Origin: JBCBKP01 sp038521625
Lineage (GTDB): Bacteria; Planctomycetota; Phycisphaerae; Phycisphaerales; UBA1924
Length of the DNA: 64,000 nt
Direction of reading: 5' to 3'
Assembly (NCBI GenBank): GCA_038521625.1
Contig: JBCBKP010000003.1
Span: 124,001 to 188,000 of the forward strand
A program made the position numbers and the translations under genes. The notes under the pieces were generated by a model. That model searched no databases and was not told the origin of the DNA. It worked only from the letters and a program-made list of their open reading frames with translations. Each line of letters opens with the position of its first letter. The stretch's first letter is position 1. Shown here in pieces: positions 36,282-45,596 of the stretch.

Positions 36282-36776
36282 ATGGCAGGCCGCATCACGA
36301 TGTCGGAGGAGCAGCTCCGGCCCGATCCCAAGTTCAACGACCTGATCCTCAGCAAGTTCATCAACTGCATCATGTACGACGGCAAGAAGTCCGTCGCACA
36401 GAAGGTGATGTACGACGCGCTCGACCTGATCGACGAGCGTCTGAGCCGCAGCCAGGACCCGGATCGGCCCGAGAACGCGCTCGCGGTCTTCCACATGGCG
36501 ATCGAGAACGTCAAGCCGTACGTCGAGGTGCGGTCGAAGCGCATCGGCGGCGCCAACTACCAGGTGCCGATCCAGGTCAACCGCAAGCGTCAGCAGTCGC
36601 TCGCCTTCCGCTGGATCATCGCCGCCGCCCGCTCCGAGAAGGGCCGCCCGATCGCCCAGCGGATCGCTGACGAGCTCGTCAATGGCGCGAAGCGCGAGGG
36701 CAAGGCGATGGCGACGCGTGAGCAGACCCACCGCATGGCCGAGGCGAACAAGGCGTTCGCACACTTCGCCCGCTGA
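36282..36776 (+). CDS. rpsG: 30S ribosomal protein S7
   Basis: 164 residues. Typical S7 stretches: LSKFINCIMYDGKKSVA, NVKPYVEVRSKRIGGANYQVP, SLAFRWIIAAARSEKG and MAEANKAFAHFAR. S7 nucleates assembly of the 30S head. AGGAG lies 11 nt before the ATG. In most bacteria fusA and tuf follow; here an E1-like enzyme gene begins 21 bp later instead. Confidence 0.97.
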   Translation: MAGRITMSEEQLRPDPKFNDLILSKFINCIMYDGKKSVAQKVMYDALDLIDERLSRSQDPDRPENALAVFHMAIENVKPYVEVRSKRIGGANYQVPIQVNRKRQQSLAFRWIIAAARSEKGRPIAQRIADELVNGAKREGKAMATREQTHRMAEANKAFAHFAR

Positions 36777-36797
36777 CGCCCCTTCCTACGGTCCAGC

Positions 36798-37844
36798 GTG
36801 GCCGGTCCTTCCCCATCCGACGGTCCGCCCGACCGTCACGGCAGGCAGTCGCTGCTGCCGGGTGTCGGTCCCGGCGGCCAGGAGCGCCTCCGCGGGTCGC
36901 ACGCGGCGGTGGTGGGAGCCGGTGCGCTCGGGTGCGTGAGTCTCGATTGGCTCTGCCGCGCCGGCGTCGGCCGGCTGACGGTCATCGACCGGGACGTCAT
37001 CGAGCCGACCAACCTTCAGCGTCAGGTGCTCTACGACGCGCGCCACCTGGAGCGGGGGCTGCCGAAGGCGGTCGCCGCGGCCGAACGGCTCCGCGAGATC
37101 GATCCGGGTGTTCGGGTCGAGGGGCACGTCGCGGACGTCACGCACGCGAATATCGCGTCGCTGCTCGAGGGGGCGGAGGTCGTCCTCGACGGGACCGACA
37201 ACTTCGAGACGCGGTTTCTGATCAACGACCACGCCGTGCGGTCGGGCACTCCGTTCGTCTACGCCGGCGCGGTGGGCACGCGGGCGATGGCCGCCGCGTT
37301 TGCGTCCGGCGAGCGTTCACCCTGCCTGCGATGTGTCTTCCGCGATCCGCCGCCCGCCGGCAGCCAGCCGACCTGCGACACGGCGGGCGTGCTGGGTCCG
37401 GCGGTGGGGCTGGCGGCGTCGTGGCAGGCGGCGCAGGCGGTCGCGATCCTGATCGGGCGGGAGGTCCGGACCCGACTGGTCGAGCTCGACCCGTGGCTCG
37501 GGATCGTCCGCTCGGTCGACCTCGGCGCGTCCCGAGACGCGGCGTGCCCCTGCTGCGCTCAGGGTCGCGTCGAGTTCCTCGACGGCAGCCGGGCTCGCCC
37601 TATGACCGAGCTGTGCGGCCGCGACGCGGTTCAGATCGCGTCGAACGGATCGGCGCCGGATCTCGCGGCGCTCGAGACGAGGCTGGCGGGCGTCGGATCG
37701 TTCAGCCGGAACGCGTTCCTGCTGCGTGGGACGATCGAGGACAGCGCGATCGGTCTGACGGTGTTCCGCGACGGGCGGGTGCTGGTGCACGGCGTCGATT
37801 CGATCGAGGCGGCGCGGACGATCCACGCCCGCTACCTCGGCTGA
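36798..37844 (+). CDS. ThiF/MoeB/HesA-type adenylyltransferase (E1-like)
   Basis: 348 residues from GTG 36798. Nucleotide-binding GAGALG, then DRDVIEPTNLQRQVLY with the conserved Asp and Arg, and VLDGTDNFETRFLIND. Zinc-binding CLRC ... CPCC pairs and the Cys of PTCDTAGVLGP are present. A small C-terminal domain (about 270-348) follows, not a rhodanese. The enzyme adenylates the C-terminal Gly of a small sulfur carrier (ThiS or MoaD) in thiamine or molybdopterin synthesis; which one cannot be told, as no thi or moa gene is next to it. Confidence 0.85.
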   Translation: MAGPSPSDGPPDRHGRQSLLPGVGPGGQERLRGSHAAVVGAGALGCVSLDWLCRAGVGRLTVIDRDVIEPTNLQRQVLYDARHLERGLPKAVAAAERLREIDPGVRVEGHVADVTHANIASLLEGAEVVLDGTDNFETRFLINDHAVRSGTPFVYAGAVGTRAMAAAFASGERSPCLRCVFRDPPPAGSQPTCDTAGVLGPAVGLAASWQAAQAVAILIGREVRTRLVELDPWLGIVRSVDLGASRDAACPCCAQGRVEFLDGSRARPMTELCGRDAVQIASNGSAPDLAALETRLAGVGSFSRNAFLLRGTIEDSAIGLTVFRDGRVLVHGVDSIEAARTIHARYLG

Positions 37845-37894
37845 GCGGCATCGGCTAGCCTCAGGGTTTCCACTGTGCAATCGAGGGCTTCGCG

Positions 37895-38419
37895 ATGGGA
37901 TACACGGGCAAGACGATCGGGACGGCGGGGCGGCGCACACTTATGATCGCGCAGGGCATGGCGAGGGGCATCGCCGCGGATCGCTTCGCGCGGTTCCCGA
38001 TCGGCGCGAGCGGCCCCGTGCGCACGAATCACCCGGCGTTCGTGTACGGGCACCTCACGCTCTACCCCGCGCGGGCGTTGCATTGCGCCGGGCTCGAGTC
38101 GAACCCGCTGCGTCCGCCCGAGGGGTTCGAGGATCTATTCGGGCCGAACGCCGAGTGCCGCGATGATGCCGAGGGCACGCTCTACCCGGGCATGGACCAG
38201 GTCAAGTCGGCGTTGTACGAGACGACCGAGCTCTGCCTGGAGATCATCGAGGGCATGAAAGACGAGGACCTGGAGACTCCGACGGCGATCGAGCGATACC
38301 GCGAACGATTCCCGACGGCGGGCGAGGCGGTCGCGTTCTTGCTCGGGGCGCACGCGGCGTTTCATCTCGGCCAGGTCAGCGCGTGGCGTCGGATCGAGGG
38401 GCTCGGTCCCGCGTTCTGA
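37895..38419 (+). CDS. DinB-like four-helix protein
   Basis: 174 residues. HPAFVYGHLTLYPAR near residue 46 and GAHAAFHLGQVSAWRR near 150 provide the His residues of the DinB/YfiT metal-binding four-helix fold. Members include bacillithiol- and mycothiol-dependent transferases and many unknowns. No signal or membrane segment. Reads as a stand-alone gene between the E1-like gene and the converging hydrolase gene. Confidence 0.75.
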   Translation: MGYTGKTIGTAGRRTLMIAQGMARGIAADRFARFPIGASGPVRTNHPAFVYGHLTLYPARALHCAGLESNPLRPPEGFEDLFGPNAECRDDAEGTLYPGMDQVKSALYETTELCLEIIEGMKDEDLETPTAIERYRERFPTAGEAVAFLLGAHAAFHLGQVSAWRRIEGLGPAF

Positions 38420-38422
38420 GTA

Positions 38423-39070
38423 TCAGTTCGCCTTGACGAACGGGTTGGTCGATCGCTCGCGCCCGACGGTCGTCGGCGGGCCGTGGCCGGGCAGCAGGGT
38501 CGTGTCCTCGGGCAGCGAGTAGATCTCTCGCCGGATCGAGGCCTCGAGCGTTTCGAAGTCGCAGCCCGGGAAGTCGGTGCGTCCGATCGAGCCGGCGAAG
38601 ACCGTGTCGCCCGAGATCGCGATCCCGAGCGACGCAGAGAAGAGCACGACGCTGCCGGGCGAGTGGCCGGGCGCGTGCCGGACCTCCCAGGGGCCGCCGA
38701 CGAGGTCGAGCGACTCTCCGTGCTCGATCGTCCGGTCCGAGGGCGGCGCCGTCACCGGCTGGCCCGCCAAGGCCGAGAGGTTCTGCTCGGTGTCGAGGAG
38801 CCACGGGGCCTCGAGCGGGTGGATCCAGATCGGCGATCCCGCGTATCGACGGCGGGCCGCGTGGAGGCCGGCGATGTGATCGAGGTGCGCGTGGGTGAGC
38901 ACGAACGCCTCGGGCTCGAGGCCGAGTTCGTCGAGGCGGTCGAGCAGCGGCTCGGGGCGGTCGCCGCAGTCGGCGACGAAGCACTGCGTGGCGTCGTGGA
39001 CGATGTAGCAGTTGGTCTGGTAGTCGCCGAGCGCGAACGGCTCGATCCGGATCTGACGGGGTTCGTTCAT
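38423..39070 (-). CDS. Metallo-beta-lactamase-fold hydrolase, glyoxalase II-like
   Basis: 215 residues from ATG 39070 (a GTG 12 nt upstream is the alternative). Zinc-binding THAHLDH at about 66-72, HAPGHSPGSVV near 140, SGDTVFAGSIGRTD with the bridging Asp, and LLPGHGPPTT near 200. The short form with GHSPGS and GxIGRxD is typical of small hydroxyacylglutathione-hydrolase-like thioesterases or persulfide dioxygenase relatives. It is divergent from the cupin gene (47 bp). Confidence 0.87.
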   Translation of the reverse strand: MNEPRQIRIEPFALGDYQTNCYIVHDATQCFVADCGDRPEPLLDRLDELGLEPEAFVLTHAHLDHIAGLHAARRRYAGSPIWIHPLEAPWLLDTEQNLSALAGQPVTAPPSDRTIEHGESLDLVGGPWEVRHAPGHSPGSVVLFSASLGIAISGDTVFAGSIGRTDFPGCDFETLEASIRREIYSLPEDTTLLPGHGPPTTVGRERSTNPFVKAN

Positions 39071-39117
39071 GGGCTTGTACACTACGCCTTGGCCCGCGTG
39101 CCGCAGGAGGTCCGAGC

Positions 39118-39486
39118 GTGCTGATCCGGAACATCATCGAGACAGATCGGAAGCCCGTCGAGATGGAGGGCGCCAGCGACGTGAGGATGGCCGTGATGGT
39201 GGGGCGGGACGACGGTGCGCCGAACTTCGCGATGCGGAGCTTCGAGGTGGCGCCCGGCGGCCATACCCCCAGGCACAGCCACGACTACGAGCACGAGGTC
39301 TTCGTCACGTCGGGCTCGGGCACGATCTATCTGGACGGTGCGGACCGGCCCGTCCGGTCGGGCGACGTGATCTACGTTCCTGCCGACGAGCTGCACCAGT
39401 TCAGGGCGTCGCCGAGCGAGCACCTGGCGTTCCTGTGCCTCGTGCCGGTGAGCCGCAACTGCGGGGACCCGACGCCGGGCAGCTAA
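39118..39486 (+). CDS. Cupin domain protein
   Basis: 122 residues from GTG 39118, with AGGAGG 10 nt upstream. Single cupin barrel: motif 1 is GGHTPRHSHDYEHEVFV (two His and a Glu to hold a metal) and motif 2 is SGDVIYVPADELHQF (last His). No other domain. Small cupins range from dioxygenases to binding proteins; the context does not identify the substrate. Confidence 0.85.
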   Translation: MLIRNIIETDRKPVEMEGASDVRMAVMVGRDDGAPNFAMRSFEVAPGGHTPRHSHDYEHEVFVTSGSGTIYLDGADRPVRSGDVIYVPADELHQFRASPSEHLAFLCLVPVSRNCGDPTPGS

Positions 39487-39522
39487 GGTCGGCCCTCGCG
39501 ACCAGGTATTGAGGAGCACCGC

Positions 39523-40596
39523 GTGAGCGATGAAACGCCCGGCCGGAGTTCGGCGACAACCGTTCTCGTGATCGTCTATGCGATCCTCTTCGCGGCTGCT
39601 GTCGGGCTGGCGCTGCTCGGCGAGAACCGCGATGATCAGGCGCTCCGCACTGCCGGTCTCGTCGGCCTGGTGCTCGTGCCGGCGCTCGCGCCGCTCGCGA
39701 TCGTCGTCTCTCGTTCGCGCGGGGAGTCGTCGGGGCCGGAGAGCGGGCAACTGGACCGGCTGGCGGAGAGCATGCGGGCCAGCGCGGCCCAGATGGCCCT
39801 GTCGGACGACGCCCGCCGGGTGCTGAATCGGCGCCAGGAGCGGGACCTGCTCTGCCGCGCGATCGAGGACGACATTCAGACCCAAGAGTGGGACGCGGCG
39901 CTGATCCTCGTCCGTGAGCTGGCCGAGCGGTTCGGGTTCCGCGTCGAGGCGGAGGGGTTCCGGCAGCGGATCGAGCACGGTCGGTCCGCGAGCATCGAGC
40001 AGCGCGTCGACGAGGCTTTCCGCACGCTCGATGCGATGATCGTGCGAGGCCAGTGGAACGAGGCACGGTCGCAGGCCGAGCAGATCGTGCGGCTGTTCCC
40101 GGAGTCTCCTCGGACCGAGGGCGTCCGCCACCGCGTCGAGCGTGCGCGGAGCCGCTACAAGGGAGAGCTCGAGCGGCGGTTCCTTCACGCGGCCGAGAAC
40201 GAGCGCGTCGACGAGGCCTTTGAGCTGCTGAGCGAGCTCGACCAATACCTGACCGAGGCGGAGGCCGAGCCGCTCGGCGAGCTTGCCCGGGGCGTCGTCG
40301 GCAAGGCGAGACAGAATCTCGGCGTGCAGTTCAAGCTCGCCGTTCAGGATCGAGACTGGTCGACCGCGTCGGTGCTCGGCGCCCGCATCATCGAGAGCTT
40401 CCCGAACACGCGGATGGCGGACGAGGTCCGGCAGGTCATCGACGAGATCCGCAGCCGCGCGGCGACGGCGGGGTTCGCCGAGGGCGGCGCGGTGATCACC
40501 GCTGGTGGCATCGGCGAGCTGCATCAGGTCAGCGAAGAGACAGGGTCCGATGACCGGGCGGAAGGGCAGCCCGTGGCGGACGACCGGGCGTCGTAG
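39523..40596 (+). CDS. Membrane-anchored TPR-like protein
   Basis: 357 residues from GTG 39523 with GAGGAG upstream. Two membrane helices at about 13-32 and 45-62, then a short loop and a long charged helical part (about 75-320) with recurring repeats: DDIQTQEWDAALILVRELAERF, DAMIVRGQWNEARSQAEQIVRLF, VQDRDWSTASVLGARIIESF. These look like diverged tetratricopeptide units. The tail is acidic and probably disordered. Likely a cytoplasmic scaffold held at the membrane; the function is unknown. Confidence 0.65.
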   Translation: MSDETPGRSSATTVLVIVYAILFAAAVGLALLGENRDDQALRTAGLVGLVLVPALAPLAIVVSRSRGESSGPESGQLDRLAESMRASAAQMALSDDARRVLNRRQERDLLCRAIEDDIQTQEWDAALILVRELAERFGFRVEAEGFRQRIEHGRSASIEQRVDEAFRTLDAMIVRGQWNEARSQAEQIVRLFPESPRTEGVRHRVERARSRYKGELERRFLHAAENERVDEAFELLSELDQYLTEAEAEPLGELARGVVGKARQNLGVQFKLAVQDRDWSTASVLGARIIESFPNTRMADEVRQVIDEIRSRAATAGFAEGGAVITAGGIGELHQVSEETGSDDRAEGQPVADDRAS

Positions 40597-40602
40597 TCGC
40601 GC

Positions 40603-41367
40603 TCAGGGATTCGGCTTCGCCGCGTCGGAAACCGTGTTCGACTCCGTATCGCTATCGCCGCCGCGAGTCTCGTGCGGCTGCCGCCAGCTCAGGATGAGCA
40701 GGACGCCGATCCCCAGGATGAGCCAGGCGTCGGCGACGTTGCTGACCCAGGGCCAGACATCGCGGGCGCCGCTGCCCGGCCAGGCGAGCCCGAACGGCAG
40801 CTTCACGCCCGGGAGGAAGTGCAGGAAATCGCGCACGCAGGCGTAGGCGAGACGGTCGTAGAGATTCCCGAGCCCGCCGGCGATCAGCAGGCCGATCGAC
40901 ACGTGGGCGATGCGGTCGGAGGCGCGCGTCCATCGCGCGAAGAGGTACATCGCGACGGCGAGCGCGACGAGCGTGAAGATGATGAAGATCCAGCGTTGGC
41001 CGGCTCCGATCCCGAAGACGGCTCCGGGGTTGAGCACGAGCGTGAACTGGAGCACCGACGGCACGACCTCGACCGGGCTGTGCGGCGGGATGAGGTTCGA
41101 GAGGCGATCCGCGGCGAGGACGTCCGCCCTCCGGATCGTGACGGGCTGATCGGCGACATTCCCGAAGGCGAGGTACTTGCTCACCAGATCGGTCACCAGG
41201 CCGAAGGCGATCGTGCCGAAGAGCAACGCCCACGCCGAGGGGGCGCGGAGTGTTGACAACTCGGGATCGGCCGCTCCATCGGCGCCGTCGCTCGACGGGG
41301 CGTCTGGCGAGTCTTCCGGTGCCGATGCGGTCGGGACTGGCTCGGCGGAGCCGGGCTCGCCGGTCAC
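40603..41367 (-). CDS. lspA: Lipoprotein signal peptidase (signal peptidase II)
   Basis: 254 residues from GTG 41367, overlapping the stop of the DksA-like gene (GTGA). Core: DLVSKYLAFG, LNPGAVFGIGAG, GGLGNLYDRL with the first catalytic Asp region, VRDFLHF, and WVSNVADAWLILG with the second Asp. LspA cuts the signal peptide before the lipid-modified Cys of lipoproteins, several of which are encoded in this window. The protein is longer than usual (about 160-170): both ends have Ser/Asp/Glu/Pro-rich tails, and an insertion of about 20 residues lies between the first membrane helix and the NPGAVFG motif. Confidence 0.93.
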   Translation of the reverse strand: MTGEPGSAEPVPTASAPEDSPDAPSSDGADGAADPELSTLRAPSAWALLFGTIAFGLVTDLVSKYLAFGNVADQPVTIRRADVLAADRLSNLIPPHSPVEVVPSVLQFTLVLNPGAVFGIGAGQRWIFIIFTLVALAVAMYLFARWTRASDRIAHVSIGLLIAGGLGNLYDRLAYACVRDFLHFLPGVKLPFGLAWPGSGARDVWPWVSNVADAWLILGIGVLLILSWRQPHETRGGDSDTESNTVSDAAKPNP

Positions 41368-42362
41368 GAGAGCAAGCCGCCGCGCTCGCGAGCGCGGGCG
41401 GCCTCGATCGAGTACCGCGCCCAGGGAAGCTCCCGGAGCCTCTCGGCGCGGATCGGCTTGCCGGTCATCTCGCAGAGGCCGAACGTCCCGTCGTCGATCC
41501 GCTGCAGCGCGTCATCGATCTCCTGGACGAGCCGCCGGTCGGCCGCCGCGAGGTCGAGCGACAGGCTGCGGTCGTAGCTGTCCGAGCCCTGCTCGGCGAG
41601 GTGCTGCGGCGTGCCGCTCGCGCCGCCGCTGTCGCTGAGCAGCGCCTCGCTCTCGTACGCAGAGATATCACCGACGAGTTCGGCTCGCTTGGCGATCAAG
41701 CGCTGCTTGAACTCGTCGAGCTGCTTCTTCGTGAAGGTCGGCTTCCGTGAGCGGCGCTTCTTGCTCGCCGCTGCCTCCGCCTCGGACGGGGTCGTGCCCG
41801 ACGGGATGAGCGGTGCGCGCTTCGGTGCGCCCGGTCCGAGCAAGCGGTCCTTCGGGGGGCTGAATGTCGGCTGGGGCTTGTTCGCCCGCCCGCGTCGCGT
41901 CGGCCGGTTCGAGACGATCGTGATCCCCTTGCGGCCCGACTTCTTGTTCGGACCGTCCTTCTGGGAACCGCCGGCCTTCTCGTTCGCCTTCGCGGGCGGC
42001 GCGGTCTTCGGGGCCTGCTTGCTCGAGACCTTCTTGGTCGTCGCCTTGGCCGCCTTCTTGGTTGTGGGCTTCTTCGCCGTCGGCTTGCTGGCGGGCTTCT
42101 TGGTTGCGGCTTTGGAAGCGGGCTTCTTCGCCGCGGCCTTCTTGGTGACCCGCGCCGCCGATGCCGGCTTCTTCTTCGCGGCCGGCTTCTTGGTCACCTT
42201 CTTCGAGGCGGCCTTCTTCGCGATCTTTTTGATCGGCTTCTTTTTGGATACGGGCTTCGAGCGAGCGGCGGCCTTCTTGGCGGCCTTCTTGGCCGGCTTG
42301 CCCCGCTTGGAGCTGGCCTTCTTGGACGCGGCGGTCGTTCTCGACCCGGCCTTCTTTGCCAT
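41364..42362 (-). CDS. DksA/TraR-like protein with a histone-H1-like Lys/Ala-rich N-terminus
   Basis: 332 residues from ATG 42362. Residues 1-about 150 are almost only Lys, Ala, Ser, Pro and Thr in PAKKAAKKAA- and KKPASK-like units, as in bacterial histone-H1-like proteins. After a basic linker, residues about 215-325 resemble the TraR/DksA fold: FTKKQLDEFKQRLIAKRAEL, AAADRRLVQEIDDALQRIDDGTFGLCEMTGKPI and RLRELPWARYS. Only one Cys of the family zinc finger remains, so it probably binds no zinc. DksA proteins act in the RNA polymerase secondary channel; the tail suggests DNA or RNA association. Overlaps lspA by 4 nt. Confidence 0.8.
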   Translation of the reverse strand: MAKKAGSRTTAASKKASSKRGKPAKKAAKKAAARSKPVSKKKPIKKIAKKAASKKVTKKPAAKKKPASAARVTKKAAAKKPASKAATKKPASKPTAKKPTTKKAAKATTKKVSSKQAPKTAPPAKANEKAGGSQKDGPNKKSGRKGITIVSNRPTRRGRANKPQPTFSPPKDRLLGPGAPKRAPLIPSGTTPSEAEAAASKKRRSRKPTFTKKQLDEFKQRLIAKRAELVGDISAYESEALLSDSGGASGTPQHLAEQGSDSYDRSLSLDLAAADRRLVQEIDDALQRIDDGTFGLCEMTGKPIRAERLRELPWARYSIEAARARERGGLLS

Positions 42363-42461
42363 CCTTCGCTCTCTGCTGGGCCTTGATCCGAGATGCAAAC
42401 GCATCCCGGACGTGGCGCGGCGAAGGGTAGCCAGAATGCACGCTTGGGTCAAAGACTCGCC

Positions 42462-42493
42462 AGAGAATCCACCGGTTCTGGTGGGTGTTCTCT
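42462..42493 (-). terminator. Hairpin after accA
   Basis: AGAGAA/TTCTCT and CCACC/GGTGG stems with small bulges form a hairpin that starts 4 nt after the accA stop on the minus strand. It is followed by a short CTTT. Probably an accA terminator before the DksA-like gene. Confidence 0.45.
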
Positions 42494-42497
42494 GCGG

Positions 42498-43598
42498 CTA
42501 GCCGGGCGCAGGCTCGCCCGGATCCGGCTCGGAATCGTGCGTCGGGTCACCGGTGGTTTCGGCGCTCACGACCGCGACCTCGGGCGCCGGTTCGACGACG
42601 GCGCCGAGCCCGCGGAATCGGTCGTACCGGGCCGCGATCAGTTCCTCGCCGGTCAGACCAGCGAGTTCGTCCAGCTGGGACGTGATCCATCGACGCATGG
42701 CGTCGGCCGTCTGGCCCGGGTTGCGGTGCGCGGCGCCGAGCGGTTCGTCGATTACCGCGTCGACGACGCCCAGGCGGAGGTTGTCCGGCGCGGTGAGCTT
42801 GAGGGCCTCGGCGGCCCGAGAGTTGGTCTGCTCGTTCGCCTGTTTCCAGAGGATCGCAGCGCAGCCCTCGGGGCTGATGACCGAGTACCACGAGTGGCTG
42901 AGCATCGCGACACGATCCGCGACGGCGATCCCGAGAGCCCCGCCCGAGCCACCCTCACCGATCACGATCGACACGATCGGGACCTTCAGCCGGCTCATCT
43001 CCCGCAGGTTGACCGCGATCGCCTCGGCCTGGCCGCGGCGTTCGGCATCGACGCCCGGGTAGGCCCCGGGCGTGTCGACGAGCGTGACGATCGGCAGCCC
43101 GAGCTTCTCGGCGAGTTCCATCTTGGCGAGGGCCTTGCGGTACCCCTCCGGATGTGCGCAGCCGAAGTGGCAGGCGAGCTTCTCTTCGGTCGTGCGTCCC
43201 TTATGATGCGCGACGATGAGCACCTTGTGGCTGCCGATCCGCGCGAACCCCGTGACGATCGCCGGATCGTCGCCGTAGCGGCGGTCGCCCCGGAGCTCGA
43301 CAAAGTCGCGGAAGGCGCGCTCGATGTAATCGCGACCCTGCGGTCGCTTGGGGTGACGCGCGACGCGGACGATGTCCCACGCGGTCAGGTCGCGGTACGC
43401 CGCCTCGAGGGCCTCGTTGCGGCGCCTGCGCAGGGCCTCGAGCGTGGCGTCCGGGTCCTCGTCGGCCGAGTACGGCCCGAGGGCGGGCACCTCGACATCG
43501 CCGGCGTCTCGACGCCCCGCCGATTCCTCGGCGGCCGCGAGCTCCCGCTCGATCTCCAGTACGTCACGCTCGAACGCGAGCCGATAGAAGTCCGCCAT
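42498..43598 (-). CDS. accA: Acetyl-CoA carboxylase carboxyltransferase subunit alpha
   Basis: 366 residues from ATG 43598. Family blocks: DIVRVARHPKRPQGRDYIERAF, HKGRTTEEKLACHFGCAHPEGYRKALAKM, TLVDTPGAYPGVDAERRGQAEAIA, IGEGGSGGALGI and SPEGCAAILWKQ. With AccD it transfers CO2 from biotin to acetyl-CoA for fatty-acid synthesis. The C-terminus has about 30 extra acidic residues (PEVAVVSAETTGDPTHD). proC is divergent, 25 bp away. Confidence 0.96.
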   Translation of the reverse strand: MADFYRLAFERDVLEIERELAAAEESAGRRDAGDVEVPALGPYSADEDPDATLEALRRRRNEALEAAYRDLTAWDIVRVARHPKRPQGRDYIERAFRDFVELRGDRRYGDDPAIVTGFARIGSHKVLIVAHHKGRTTEEKLACHFGCAHPEGYRKALAKMELAEKLGLPIVTLVDTPGAYPGVDAERRGQAEAIAVNLREMSRLKVPIVSIVIGEGGSGGALGIAVADRVAMLSHSWYSVISPEGCAAILWKQANEQTNSRAAEALKLTAPDNLRLGVVDAVIDEPLGAAHRNPGQTADAMRRWITSQLDELAGLTGEELIAARYDRFRGLGAVVEPAPEVAVVSAETTGDPTHDSEPDPGEPAPG

Positions 43599-43623
43599 CG
43601 CCCTCAACGGTAGGCTCGACCCT

Positions 43624-44448
43624 ATGGAGACCGAGCACCCGGCCCTCGCGGTCATCGGCGGCGGCAGCATGGCCTCGGCCATCCTTCTCGGCGCGGCCGA
43701 GGCGGGCGTGGTCGATCTCGAGCGTGTCGTCGTCGCCGATCCGAACCCCGAGCGGCGACGGCTGTTCACGCGGACGTCCGAGAGCGCCGGGGCCGCGCTC
43801 GCCCAGCTCGCCGGCGAGCCCGATGCCCAGGTGTTGCTCGCGGTGAAGCCGCAGATGCTCGCGGGCGTGGGCGGAGAGATCGGGCCGGAGCTGGCGGGCC
43901 GTCCCCGGGCCGTGATCTCGATCCTCGCCGGCGTTGAGAGCGGTCGTGTCCGTGCGAAGCTCGGCGGGTCCTGCCCGGTCGTGCGCGTGATGCCCAACAC
44001 CCCGGCGCGCGTCCGGCTCGGCATGAGCTGCCTCGCCCTCGGAGCCGGCGCTGAGGAGGCGGACGCCGCGTTCGCGCTGCGTCTCTTCGGCGCGATCGGC
44101 GAGGTCGTCCGTGTTGACGAGTCGCTCGTCGATGCCTTCACCGCGCTCGCCGGGTCGGGTCCGGCCTACGCGTTCCTGCTGGCCGAGGCGATGGCGGGCG
44201 CGGGGCGGGAGCTCGGGCTGGATCCCGGCGACGCCGACCGGGCCGCGCGCCAGACGCTCCTCGGGGCCGCGACGCTGCTGTCGAGCTCGGACCGATCCGC
44301 CGCCGAGCTTCGAGATGCGGTGACGAGCAGGAAGGGCACGACGGCCGCGGCGCTCGACGTGTTCGAGGCGGGCGGCTTTCGCGAACTCGTCGAGCGTGCG
44401 ATGACGGCCGCGCGTGACCGGGGGCGCGAGCTGTCGGCGGACGCCTGA
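43624..44448 (+). CDS. proC: Pyrroline-5-carboxylate reductase
   Basis: 274 residues. Rossmann start AVIGGGSMASAIL, then LLAVKPQML, VVRVMPNTPARV and the dimer helix signature TALAGSGPAYAFLLAEAMAGAG. The enzyme makes L-proline from pyrroline-5-carboxylate with NAD(P)H. Length is normal for the family. It converges with the ABC permease gene, with 6 bp between them. Confidence 0.94.
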   Translation: METEHPALAVIGGGSMASAILLGAAEAGVVDLERVVVADPNPERRRLFTRTSESAGAALAQLAGEPDAQVLLAVKPQMLAGVGGEIGPELAGRPRAVISILAGVESGRVRAKLGGSCPVVRVMPNTPARVRLGMSCLALGAGAEEADAAFALRLFGAIGEVVRVDESLVDAFTALAGSGPAYAFLLAEAMAGAGRELGLDPGDADRAARQTLLGAATLLSSSDRSAAELRDAVTSRKGTTAAALDVFEAGGFRELVERAMTAARDRGRELSADA

Positions 44449-44454
44449 GCGGAC

Positions 44455-45596
44455 TCAGTAGTCCTTGCGGGCGAAGATCACGCAGCAGATCCCGAGGATG
44501 AACGCCTCGAAGGCGAACGAGGTTCCGAGCACCCACGCGAGCGACCGTTCGCGGAGCGCCGCTTGGGTCCGCTCGGCACCCAGCATCATCGCCCGCTCGT
44601 CGTCGTCGCGAGGCCGGTCGTTCTCGCGTGCTTGCGAGACAGTGATCCGCTCCGGATCGATCAGCTCGCGATCCAGCAACGCGATCGTTTCCGCGGTCTT
44701 GGGGAGCACGAGCTTTACCCAAACCGCGACATCGTGCCAGAATTCCAGGCTCTCGGCGTTGCTCTGGCTCTCCTCGACCTGCTCGCGCCAGAGGACGACC
44801 GAAGGCGAAGACTCATCGAGTTCGGCCGGGGTCGGCGCCCAATCTTCGGGTAGTGTCTGCGACTCTTCCAATCTGCGGCGCAGCTCCGTCGTCGCCATGC
44901 CCTCCTCTAGGTGCAGACGTTGCTGGCGGAGTTCGACTCGGGCTTCGGCCACCTTCTGAAACCCGAGCAGCATTTCATCGGCGGTGTTTGCGAGAAACAG
45001 CCCGAACCAAGCGAGTGCCGTGACGAGCAACGCCGCGATCGTTGAACGTGTGAGCAGCCCGACCAGCGCACAGATCGAGAAGAGGTAGCTGTAGAAGAGC
45101 ACGACGATGGGGACCGCGAGGAAGATCCGCGGCTCCCAGACCCCGGCTCGGATTCCGAAGACCAGCACGCTTCCCGCGCTGAAGATCAAGACCTGAAACG
45201 CCACGAAGAGCAGCCCGAGGCTGTACTTGGTCAGAAGCAGACGGACCCGACTGATCGGTCGGCTGAGCATCGTCTCAACGCTGCCCTCCTGAACGAGATC
45301 CGGGATGGTCCCGCAGGTCGAGACCAACGCCAGCGCCGTCGCGATCCACGTCAGCCAGACGCCGATTCCCAGACTGACGAATGTGCTCAGGTAGAATTGG
45401 TCGGGCGGCAGAGTCTCCCGGTTCAGCCCGGGGACCTCGATCTCCCAATGGAGGATTGTGATCCCGACGTCCGAGATCCCGAGAGACGCGAATACCGCTA
45501 CCACGACCACGGACAGCGCGAGCGTCACCCAGAAGAGCTTCTTCGCGTTCAGCTCGCGGTAGGCCGCGACCGTCAGCGCCCAGGTCTGCGTCAGGA

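Noticed and set aside
41930..42350. Apparent tandem repeats
   Set aside because: They are Lys/Ala/Pro codon runs of the H1-like protein; the units vary in length and sequence, so this is protein low complexity and not a CRISPR or satellite.
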